Below, piece by piece: positions 1 to 5,265 of a DNA stretch of 7,707 nucleotides (positions are counted from its first letter, which is position 1; each line of letters opens with the position of its first letter). This DNA is from an uncultured Bacteroidales bacterium. Lineage in GTDB: Bacteria > Bacteroidota > Bacteroidia > Bacteroidales > ML635J-15. The stretch spans positions 1 to 7,707 of the forward strand of contig CAJOEG010000166.1 in NCBI GenBank assembly GCA_905233405.1, in the 5' to 3' direction. Under the pieces are notes generated by a model. The model searched no databases. It was not told the DNA's origin and saw nothing but the letters and a program-made list of their open reading frames with translations. Made by a program: the position numbers and the translations under genes.

Positions 1-196
1 CGTTGCTTGGTGTTATTGTGTGTTCTAATCCGTGACGTGAAACAATTGCCACTTTTTTCCCGCAGATGCTACCTGTAATTATTGGGGAAGATGGTTCTCC
101 AAATGAGGTAGTTATTATTTGCGAGGATTGATTCTCGAGTATGTTGCTTTTTTCGAGGCCAGTACCGCCTATTATTCCAATAATGTTTTTATTCAT
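1..196 (-). CDS. mtnP: S-methyl-5'-thioadenosine phosphorylase / purine nucleoside phosphorylase family, partial (3' end off window)
   Basis: Translating the minus strand from the ATG at 196-194 gives 65 complete residues, open to the window edge. The start has the phosphorylase phosphate-binding loop GIIGGTGL (residues 7-14). It continues with TSFGEPSSPIITG (30-42) and SRHGLEHTITPSN (53-65). This matches the order in human MTAP as I remember it (GIIGGTGL, TPFGKPS, ARHGRQHTIMPSK). Thr12 and Arg54-His55 correspond to that family's phosphate ligands. The family cleaves methylthioadenosine (or a related purine nucleoside) with phosphate to give free base and methylthioribose-1-phosphate, in the cytosol. 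The specificity residues lie outside the window, so MTA versus inosine/guanosine cannot be settled. The start codon overlaps the last 8 bases of the upstream exported-protein gene, so co-transcription and translational coupling are likely. The family call is firm; the exact symbol is tentative. Confidence 0.85.
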   Translation of the reverse strand, partial: MNKNIIGIIGGTGLEKSNILENQSSQIITTSFGEPSSPIITGSICGKKVAIVSRHGLEHTITPSN

Positions 197-1061
197 CGTC
201 TTCATCGTCATCTTCGTCGTCATCAGTTATTGCTGATGCTTTAACCATAAATTCAGCTTTCTTGGCATTTTCTGGTTTTGCGTGTTCGGTTGCGTATTCC
301 GGATCCTTTGCAATTTCAAGGTCATATACCAGAACTGGTTCGTCTGGGAAGAATTTCAACCCTAGAGCGAGGATTTTCTTGGCTTCATCGGTGTCGGGAG
401 TTTCCTTGTTCAGCAACCACGTGGCATAAATGTCGAAAGCATCAATCATTGCGAAGTCGGTATCCTTTTCCCTGCGCTTACCCTTTTCTGCTTGCAGTTC
501 AAGGTTTCTCATTATTGGGTTTGCAGTAGCTGTGTCACCTGTTATTGCCGCAAGACATCCTTGTAGTGTTATGAAGTTGTCATCGGAATATGTTTTCAGC
601 ATTTTTCTGACTTTTGAATTTGCCTTGGAATATTTCTTTACGCTGACATAGTGGTCAACATAGTACATTCCTATTACGGCAATGTCTTTCAGTAGGTCAT
701 CGTTGTCGGGGAAGAGGATTTTTGCCTTTTTATCTTTCTTCTTGGCGTTGACTGAGTATCTCAGTGCAAGGTCGTATGACTGTAGGTATTCTGGAGTCTT
801 GTCGAGGAGTTTTGGGTCGTCGAGGCACATTGTGAAAATTTTTGCGTAGGCGTATGCAGAATAAAGGTAAAGTTCCGCATCGTTCTTGTATTTTTCCAGT
901 ACCATCATCTTGTCGCATTTGAAAGCGAGGTCTTCCCACTGCTCGTTCTCGAAATACTTTGCGAGCTTGCTGTGTACACCATTCTTAACTTGGGCATTAG
1001 CATTGATGCCAAGTGTAAACATTGATGCAATGAGTAATATTGCTATGACTAACCTTCTCAT
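189..1061 (-). CDS. exported helical-repeat (TPR-like) protein of unknown function with acidic C-terminal tail
   Basis: This 290-residue product starts at the ATG at 1061-1059. A longer reading from 1172 is possible, but it would put about 37 unlikely residues ahead of a clean signal peptide and would run over the promoter box at 1080-1087. Residues 1-23 form the signal peptide: MRR, then a hydrophobic stretch (LVIAILLIASMFTLGI), then a probable cleavage site ANA|Q. No lipobox cysteine is seen, so the mature protein is probably periplasmic or secreted. The mature part is Lys-, Ala-, Tyr- and Leu-rich, with repeated helix-like segments resembling TPR units (for example YLYSAYAYAKIF, YSKANSKVRKMLKTY, AKKILALGLKFFPDEP). 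I cannot define exact repeats. The last 11 residues (280-290) are all Asp or Glu. I do not recognise a named family. The downstream mtnP-like gene starts inside its final codons, so the two form an operon. The function is unknown, and nothing visible links it to nucleoside metabolism apart from position. Confidence 0.8.
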   Translation of the reverse strand: MRRLVIAILLIASMFTLGINANAQVKNGVHSKLAKYFENEQWEDLAFKCDKMMVLEKYKNDAELYLYSAYAYAKIFTMCLDDPKLLDKTPEYLQSYDLALRYSVNAKKKDKKAKILFPDNDDLLKDIAVIGMYYVDHYVSVKKYSKANSKVRKMLKTYSDDNFITLQGCLAAITGDTATANPIMRNLELQAEKGKRREKDTDFAMIDAFDIYATWLLNKETPDTDEAKKILALGLKFFPDEPVLVYDLEIAKDPEYATEHAKPENAKKAEFMVKASAITDDDEDDDEDDE

Positions 1062-1079
1062 AAGAAAACAAATTGTCTG

Positions 1080-1087
1080 CAAAGGTA
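1080..1087 (-). promoter_or_regulatory. Bacteroidetes-type -7 promoter box (TACCTTTG)
   Basis: The minus strand reads TACCTTTGCA just upstream of the exported-protein gene. It matches the Bacteroidetes sigma-70 -7 consensus TAnnTTTG exactly. Transcription would start roughly 10-15 bases ahead of the ATG at 1061, giving a short leader. A TTTG (1103-1100 on the minus strand) could serve as the -33 element, but it is only 12 bp away where 19-21 bp is usual, so the -33 part is not convincing. The box lies in the 97-bp gap after ugd and suggests that the exported-protein/mtnP pair has its own promoter. Confidence 0.55.
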
Positions 1088-1130
1088 GTTGCTTTTTGTC
1101 AAAGCACCTATTCTTTACAGACAAAATTAT

Positions 1131-1146
1131 GTTAATATTTATTAAC
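1131..1146 (-). terminator. weak AT-rich hairpin downstream of ugd
   Basis: The minus strand reads GTTAATAAATATTAAC, 12 bases past the ugd stop codon. It is an inverted repeat with a 6-7 bp stem (GTTAAT/ATTAAC). A short run of four T follows a few bases later. It sits where a purC-ugd transcript should end, ahead of the next promoter box. The stem has only one G-C pair and the T tract is short, so it is a poor intrinsic terminator; it could equally be a chance AT palindrome. Confidence 0.25.
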
Positions 1147-1158
1147 CTTTGTTTATAA

Positions 1159-2472
1159 CTATTTCCGTCCAATTCCGAAATACTGGAATCCGAACGATTT
1201 TACTTCTTTGGGGTCGTAAATATTTCGTCCATCGAAAATGAGCTTTTGTTTCATCTTTTCGAGCAGTTTGTAGTCCAAAACCCTAAATTCCGACCATTCG
1301 GTAACGAGAAGTAGAGCATCTGCGTTTTCTGTTGCCTCGTAAGGTGATTTGCAGAGAGTTATCATGTCTCCTAGGCGGCGTTTGGCTTCTTCCATTGCCA
1401 CGGGGTCGTAGGCATATATTTGGGCTCCCATGCTTGTGAACTTTTCTGCAAGGACAAGAGCCGGAGCTTCGCGCATATCGTCGGTATTTGGCTTGAATGC
1501 CAGTCCCCACATTGCAATCTTCTTGCCCTTGAGGTCGCCTTTGAAATACTTATAGACCTTGCCGAACAGAATCTCTTTCTGTCGGTTGTTTACATTTTCT
1601 ACGGCAGTCAGTATTTCGAGCGAATATCCGTAGTCGCTTGCCGATTTTATCAAAGCCTTTACATCCTTTGGGAAACAACTGCCGCCATAGCCACAGCCAG
1701 GATACAGGAACTTGCTGCCTATGCGAGTGTCGCTACCGATACCTTTGCGCACCATGTTTACATCTGCACCAACAAGTTCACAGAGGTTTGCAAGGTCGTT
1801 CATAAAGCTGATTCGTGTTGCAAGCATTGAATTTGCTGCATACTTAATCATTTCGGCGCTAGGGATGTCGGTGAAAATCACGCGGAAATTGTTGAGCAGC
1901 ATCGGACGGTAGAGCCTTGTCATAAGTTCCTTAGCCTTTTCGCTGTCAACACCTACGACAACGCGGTCGGGCTTCATGAAATCGGCAACGGCACTTCCTT
2001 CCTTCAAGAATTCGGGGTTGCTGGCCACATCAAACTTTATGTCAACATTGCGCGCAGCGATTTCATCGGCAACGGCCTTGCGTACTTTCTCGGAAGTTCC
2101 AATAGGCACGGTACTTTTTGTAACAACAACAATGTAGTCGCTGATGTTACGACCTATTTCGCGGGCAACTGCAAGCACATATTTCAGGTCGGCACTGCCG
2201 TCTTCGTCGGGAGGTGTGCCTACGCAGATGAATGCGGCTTCGGCATCCTTCAGTGCTTCGGCATAGTCGCTGGTAAACGACAGCAAGCCCTTGTGCATAT
2301 TGTCGTCAACCATATCTTTAAGTCCTGGCTCCCAAATCGGAAGTATGCCCTTGTTGAGGTTGTCAATTTTTTTCTGGTCTATGTCCAAGCACGACACGCG
2401 GACACCTAATTCCGAGAAGCATGTCCCTGAAACAAGTCCTACGTAGCCAGTTCCTATTACAGCTATTTTCAT
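1159..2472 (-). CDS. ugd: UDP-glucose 6-dehydrogenase
   Basis: The 437-residue product has the usual length for bacterial UDP-glucose dehydrogenases. It oxidises UDP-glucose to UDP-glucuronate with two NAD+ in the cytosol, feeding capsule, exopolysaccharide or LPS sugar synthesis. An N-terminal Rossmann fold opens with GTGYVGLVSGTCFSELG (residues 7-23), with the NAD-ribose acidic residue near CLDID (28-32). Further family motifs are CVGTPPDEDGSAD (83-95), TKSTVPIGT (118-126) and NPEFLKEGSA (152-161). The active site is complete: Lys210 in EMIKYAANS, Cys266 as the nucleophile in GYGGSCFPKD, and Asp270. The C-terminal UDP-binding domain has GLAFKPNTDDMREAP (323-337). The ATG at 2472 directly follows the TAA of purC, so it is probably co-transcribed and translated by coupling. 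The gene ends in TAG. An annotation as UDP-N-acetyl-mannosamine dehydrogenase is less likely given these motifs. Confidence 0.95.
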   Translation of the reverse strand: MKIAVIGTGYVGLVSGTCFSELGVRVSCLDIDQKKIDNLNKGILPIWEPGLKDMVDDNMHKGLLSFTSDYAEALKDAEAAFICVGTPPDEDGSADLKYVLAVAREIGRNISDYIVVVTKSTVPIGTSEKVRKAVADEIAARNVDIKFDVASNPEFLKEGSAVADFMKPDRVVVGVDSEKAKELMTRLYRPMLLNNFRVIFTDIPSAEMIKYAANSMLATRISFMNDLANLCELVGADVNMVRKGIGSDTRIGSKFLYPGCGYGGSCFPKDVKALIKSASDYGYSLEILTAVENVNNRQKEILFGKVYKYFKGDLKGKKIAMWGLAFKPNTDDMREAPALVLAEKFTSMGAQIYAYDPVAMEEAKRRLGDMITLCKSPYEATENADALLLVTEWSEFRVLDYKLLEKMKQKLIFDGRNIYDPKEVKSFGFQYFGIGRK

Positions 2473-3423
2473 TTATTTGTATTCGTTTAAAAATTTGTTT
2501 ACGTTGTTGAAGATTCTCTCTTCGAGATTGTCAGATTCTGACTTTACAAACTTTTCGCCAGTAATCTTCTCGTATAGCTCGATGTAGCGGTCCGAGATGC
2601 CGTTTACAATTTCATCGGTCATTTCGGGAACCTGCTGACCAGCCTTGCCTTGGAATCCGTTGTCCATCAGCCATTCGCGTACAAATTCTTTCGAAAGCTG
2701 ACGCTGTGGCTTTCCTGCATCGAAGTTTGCCTGGTATGTGTCGAGGTAGAAATAACGCGATGAGTCAGGTGTGTGGATTTCGTCGATGAGGTAAATCTTG
2801 CCGTCCTTCTTGCCGAATTCGTACTTGGTATCTACGAGGATAAGTCCCATCTTGTTGGCTATTTGGCTGCCGCGTTCGAAAAGCTTGAGCGAGTATTCTT
2901 CGAGCTTGCAGTATTCTTCTTCCGAAACCAAGCCACGGCTGATAATTTCTTCGCGCGAGATGTTTTCGTCGTGAAGTCCAAGTTCTGCCTTAGTGGTAGG
3001 GGTTAGGATTGGCTTTTCGAATTTCTGGTGTTCCTTCATTCCTTCGGGAATCGGCACTCCGCAGATTTGACGTGCACCATTCTTGTATTCTCTCCAAGAA
3101 CTTCCGGTGAGGTATCCGCGTACAATCATCTCGATAGGATAGCCTTCGCACTTGTGTCCTACGGTTACCATCGGGTCTGGCGAACTGATTTTCCAGTTAG
3201 GAACTATGTCGGCGGTAAGGTCGAGGAATTTAGATGCTATCTGGTTCAGTACCTGTCCTTTGAAAGGAATACCTTTGGGCAGTATCACATCGAATGCGGA
3301 GATTCTGTCAGTTACGACCATTACCATAAGTTCGTCGTTGATGTTATATACGTCGCGAACCTTGCCGTTGTAGAGGCTTTTCTGGTTCTTGAAATTGAAG
3401 TTTGTTTTTGTTAAAGCTTTCAT
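2473..3423 (-). CDS. purC: phosphoribosylaminoimidazole-succinocarboxamide synthase (SAICAR synthetase)
   Basis: The 316-residue product belongs to the longer SAICAR synthase form (about 300 residues, rather than the ~240-residue E. coli type). It joins CAIR and aspartate using ATP to make SAICAR in de novo purine synthesis, in the cytosol. Diagnostic segments in order: the nucleotide-binding YNGKVRDVY (residues 18-26), TDRISAFD (38-45) with ILPKGIPFKG following, the substrate-binding VRGYLTGSSW (101-110), GLILVDTKYEFG (193-204), and the signature DEIHTPDSSRY (214-224). All conserved stretches look intact. The start is the ATG at 3423-3421; the leader (AACATACACA) has no Shine-Dalgarno sequence, as is common in this phylum. 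Its TAA abuts the ugd ATG with no gap. I could not find a convincing promoter in the 161-bp region upstream, which instead holds palindromes and repeats. Confidence 0.96.
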   Translation of the reverse strand: MKALTKTNFNFKNQKSLYNGKVRDVYNINDELMVMVVTDRISAFDVILPKGIPFKGQVLNQIASKFLDLTADIVPNWKISSPDPMVTVGHKCEGYPIEMIVRGYLTGSSWREYKNGARQICGVPIPEGMKEHQKFEKPILTPTTKAELGLHDENISREEIISRGLVSEEEYCKLEEYSLKLFERGSQIANKMGLILVDTKYEFGKKDGKIYLIDEIHTPDSSRYFYLDTYQANFDAGKPQRQLSKEFVREWLMDNGFQGKAGQQVPEMTDEIVNGISDRYIELYEKITGEKFVKSESDNLEERIFNNVNKFLNEYK

Positions 3424-3473
3424 TGTGTATGTTGTTTCTATGTTTCTGGTTTCAAGTATCTTGGTTTCTTTTG

Positions 3474-3493
3474 AATCGCACCATGGCGCGATT
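3474..3493. repeat. 20-bp imperfect palindrome upstream of purC
   Basis: The plus strand reads AATCGCACCATGGCGCGATT. Its reverse complement differs only at one symmetric pair (A against C at positions 7 and 14), so 9 of 10 base pairs match around a CCATGG core. On the minus strand, the sense strand for purC, the odd pair is a G-T wobble, so an RNA hairpin could form in a purC leader. It lies about 50 bp ahead of the purC ATG. It could be a protein-binding operator, or one half of a REP-like dispersed element together with the palindrome at 3505-3522. The function is not shown by the sequence. Confidence 0.6.
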
Positions 3494-3504
3494 TTACTGG
3501 TTGT

Positions 3505-3522
3505 GTCGTGGAGCGCCGCGAC
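3505..3522. repeat. 18-bp GC-rich hairpin next to the first palindrome
   Basis: The plus strand reads GTCGTGGAGCGCCGCGAC: a 7-bp stem (GTCGTGG with CCGCGAC, one T-G wobble on this strand) around the loop AGCG. It is separated from the 3474-3493 palindrome by 11 bp. No T-run follows on either strand, so it does not look like an intrinsic terminator. The close pair of GC-rich hairpins in an otherwise AT-rich gap resembles the layout of REP/BIME-type elements, but this window has only the one copy. Confidence 0.5.
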
Positions 3523-3542
3523 CTTACGTTATGTCTTTTGTT

Positions 3543-3582
3543 AACTTTCAGTTTTTCAACTTTTAACTCTTAACTTTTAACT
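3543..3582. repeat. AT-rich direct-repeat cluster (AACTTTTAACT units)
   Basis: Two exact 11-bp copies of AACTTTTAACT begin at 3558 and 3572, and a degenerate copy (AACTTTCAG...) begins at 3543, giving a 14-15 bp period. The cluster ends 2 bp from the stop codon of the broken SRPBCC gene. Repeats of this kind (AGTTAAAAGTT on the other strand) are familiar in intergenic DNA of Bacteroidales. I see no coding potential and no recognised binding site. Confidence 0.65.
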
Positions 3583-3584
3583 GC

Positions 3585-3997
3585 TTAATACGGTATCATC
3601 TTCAGCGCATCGGCCAGTCTGTTTATTCCTTCGCCTAGTTTGCCTTTCAGCATTGGGCGCATAAGCAGCGGAACGTCGGCGTGGATTGTTATGCACGGAC
3701 GTATTCCGTTTCGTATTCGCTGAGCGATTTCAGTTGTATCCAAGCCGTGAATCCCATCTTTGTGCCTTCTTCGGTGCCGAGTTTTATCAGTTTGTATTCT
3801 TCCTTTTCGAGAAGTCTTACCACAAATGTCTGTCCTTTTGCCGTTACGGTGCAGGTGTCTTCGGTGGCATTGATTTCGGCGTCGGCTTCAGGCGGAATCA
3901 TTCGCTGAATGTTGCGTAAGTCGCTCCAATAGGCGAAAATGCGCTGGTCGGTGTTGCTTATTTTTACAACTTTGCTGACTGCTTCTAGTGGCTTCAT
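3585..3997 (-). pseudogene. SRPBCC-like (START/polyketide-cyclase fold) small protein next to pyrE, frameshifted
   Basis: From the ATG at 3997 the open frame runs 102 residues and stops at TAA 3691-3689. From 3701 a second frame encodes 38 more residues. It contains CITIHADVPLLMRPMLKG and ends GINRLADALKMIPY before a TAA at 3587-3585. That tail matches the C-terminus expected for the ~137-residue SRPBCC-type protein encoded after pyrE in Bacteroides, as I recall it (LTIKADLNPF...LAEALAAIPY). The whole span is 413 bases, one short of 138 codons, so a single missing base around 3698-3710 restores a 137-residue protein. One simple repair is an extra A that turns GGAATACG into GGAAATACG. Frame 1 keeps the N-terminal two thirds, including FAYWSDLRNIQRM and GFTAWIQLKSLSEYETE. 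The gene starts 12 bp after pyrE and is in its operon. The biochemical role is unknown; the fold usually binds hydrophobic ligands. The break could be a real mutation or a base-call/assembly error. Confidence 0.8.
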
Positions 3998-4009
3998 TGC
4001 TGTTCTATG

Positions 4010-4642
4010 TTATTTCTTCCAAGTGTCGGGGCTGGTTCTCCACTGCTTCAGCACTTCGATGTCGCTTTCGCTGATGTAGCCGATTTCCTTGGCCTGCTCA
4101 ACAAGCACATTGTAGTTGCTGAGGGTTACGAGGTTTACATTGGCTTCCTTGAAAGCGTCAACCGACTTCTGAAATCCGTAGGTAAAAATTGCTGCCATAC
4201 CAACCACTTCGCATTTTGCTTCGCGCAGAGCCTTTACTGCGTTCAGGCTGCTGCCGCCAGTCGAGATAAGGTCTTCGATTACAAGCACTTTGCTGCCTTC
4301 GGGCAGGTCGCCTTCGATGAGGTTGCCTAGTCCGTGGTCCTTGGCCTGCGAGCGTACATATACGAAAGGCTTGTGCAATTTGTCGGCTACGAGTGCGCCC
4401 TGTGCGATTGCTCCAGTTGCAACACCTGCGATGACATCGTATTCACCGAAGTTTTCCTTTATTACCTCGATGAAAGAGTCGCGTACAAAGTCGCGTACAT
4501 CAGGGTATGACAGAGCCTTGCGGTTGTCGCAGTAGATTGGAGAATTCCATCCCGAAGCCCATACGAAATGATTTGTCGGTTCAAGTTTTATTGCTTTTAT
4601 TTGCAAAAGTTTTTCAGCTACTTGTTTGGCTATTGCGTTCAT
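4010..4642 (-). CDS. pyrE: orotate phosphoribosyltransferase
   Basis: The 210-residue product has the normal length for this enzyme, which joins orotate and PRPP to form orotidine 5'-monophosphate in de novo pyrimidine synthesis (cytosolic homodimer). Family segments in order: FVWASGWNSPIYCDNRK (residues 26-42), near the N-terminal substrate-binding region; GVATGAIAQGALVA (73-86); the mobile catalytic loop KDHGLGNLIEG (101-111); and the type I PRPP-binding motif VLVIEDLISTGGSS (119-132), which has the conserved acidic pair E123-D124. All look intact. It leads a short minus-strand operon with the SRPBCC-like gene 12 bp downstream. The start codon is only 12 bp from the start of the divergent NUDIX gene, so its promoter must lie mainly inside that neighbour; a candidate -7 box is at 4725-4732. 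The leader is AT-rich with no Shine-Dalgarno sequence. Confidence 0.96.
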   Translation of the reverse strand: MNAIAKQVAEKLLQIKAIKLEPTNHFVWASGWNSPIYCDNRKALSYPDVRDFVRDSFIEVIKENFGEYDVIAGVATGAIAQGALVADKLHKPFVYVRSQAKDHGLGNLIEGDLPEGSKVLVIEDLISTGGSSLNAVKALREAKCEVVGMAAIFTYGFQKSVDAFKEANVNLVTLSNYNVLVEQAKEIGYISESDIEVLKQWRTSPDTWKK

Positions 4643-4654
4643 AATTTTAATTTT
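4643..4654. promoter_or_regulatory. 12-bp spacer between divergent pyrE and NUDIX start codons
   Basis: The spacer is AATTTTAATTTT and contains only A and T. With the two start codons it reads CATAATTTTAATTTTATG. It is too short to hold either promoter, so both genes must be transcribed from sites inside the opposite coding region, or one of them from a near-leaderless start. It may act as an A/T-rich translation-initiation leader for both genes, as is common where Shine-Dalgarno sequences are absent. Confidence 0.5.
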
Positions 4655-5251
4655 ATGATAAAAATATTCTACAACGACCGGATTTTGGCATTCTGCGAGG
4701 ATACTTCATCCGATATTCAATCGGCAAAGATATTACATTTTGATGATAATACCGAATCGGCAATAAAACTTTTTTTGAACTCATCCGCCGACTACAACCT
4801 TGTGATTTTTGGGGCTTCGGACGATGCTGCAATGTGCTTGTTGAAAAAAGTTTTCACCGTGATAGAGGCTGGGGGCGGTCGAGTGACGGACAAGCAGGGT
4901 AGGATGCTCTTCATTTTCCGCTCTGGTCGCTGGGATTTGCCAAAAGGCTGGCTCGAAGCTGGCGAAACGCTTGCCCAGTGCGCTGTGCGTGAAGTCAGCG
5001 AGGAATGTGGACTCGACATTGTCGACTTGCATAACGATGGCAAGCTTACGACCACCTATCACATATATCCTTTCAAGGAAGGTTACGCCTTGAAGGTTAC
5101 GCATTGGTTCAAAATGAGATATGTCGGTTGTGGCGCGACCAAACCGCAGACTGAGGAGGATATAACCGAGGTGAAATGGGTAGGCGGAAATGAATTGGAT
5201 GATGTGAAAAAGAATACTTATGGGAATATAAGGATGGTGGTGGAGAGGTGA
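4655..5251 (+). CDS. NUDIX hydrolase
   Basis: The 198-residue product starts at the ATG at 4655. An upstream in-frame start at 4568 would lie inside pyrE and add an implausible hydrophobic, aromatic leader. The NUDIX box is complete and canonical at residues 98-120: G98, E104, the RE pair R112-E113, E116-E117 and G119, ending in Leu120. The Glu residues bind the catalytic Mg/Mn. It is preceded by RSGRWDLPKG, typical of the fold's substrate-binding strand. About 70 residues precede the NUDIX fold (MIKIFYNDR... to VFTVIEAGGG) and form an extra N-terminal portion that I do not recognise. It is not a winged helix, and the C-terminus is too short for one, so this is not an NrtR-type regulator. Such enzymes hydrolyse a nucleoside diphosphate linked to another group; the substrate cannot be read from the sequence. 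The gene is divergent from pyrE and convergent with hsdR (14 bp between stops). It ends in TGA. Confidence 0.92.
   Translation: MIKIFYNDRILAFCEDTSSDIQSAKILHFDDNTESAIKLFLNSSADYNLVIFGASDDAAMCLLKKVFTVIEAGGGRVTDKQGRMLFIFRSGRWDLPKGWLEAGETLAQCAVREVSEECGLDIVDLHNDGKLTTTYHIYPFKEGYALKVTHWFKMRYVGCGATKPQTEEDITEVKWVGGNELDDVKKNTYGNIRMVVER
4725..4732 (-). promoter_or_regulatory. candidate -7 box for pyrE (TATCTTTG) inside the NUDIX gene
   Basis: The minus strand reads TATCTTTG, an exact TAnnTTTG match, 83 bases ahead of the pyrE ATG. It would give a leader of roughly 70-80 bases that is antisense to the start of the NUDIX gene. No good TTTG -33 element is found at 19-21 bp. A six-base match like this is expected by chance a few times in a window of this size, so this is only a candidate. 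Confidence 0.25.
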
Positions 5252-5265
5252 TTCGATAGAAGAAA

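Noticed and set aside
1100..1103. TTTG as the -33 element for the exported-protein promoter
   Set aside because: The spacing to the -7 box is only 12 bp, well short of the usual 19-21 bp.
1062..1172. Longer start for the exported protein (ATG at 1172, extra 37 residues)
   Set aside because: The extension has no signal-like character, runs over the promoter box and overlaps the end of ugd. The start at 1061 gives a textbook signal peptide.
1420..1830. 136-residue plus-strand open frame opposite ugd
   Set aside because: Antisense to intact conserved ugd motifs; the composition is that of a shadow frame.
3505..3522. Intrinsic terminator for the pyrE operon
   Set aside because: The stem is good, but no T-run follows it on the minus strand, so it was listed as a repeat/hairpin instead.
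3424..3584. Riboswitch or CRISPR-like array upstream of purC
   Set aside because: There are only two exact short repeats with no uniform spacers, and I could not recognise a purine or other riboswitch core in the sequence.
3681..3919. Plus-strand open frames opposite the SRPBCC-like gene
   Set aside because: The minus-strand reading gives a recognisable protein in both of its frames. The plus-strand products have no recognisable features.
4568..4654. Longer start for the NUDIX protein
   Set aside because: It would read back through the pyrE start and add an odd Phe/Tyr/Cys-rich leader. The ATG at 4655 fits the family better.
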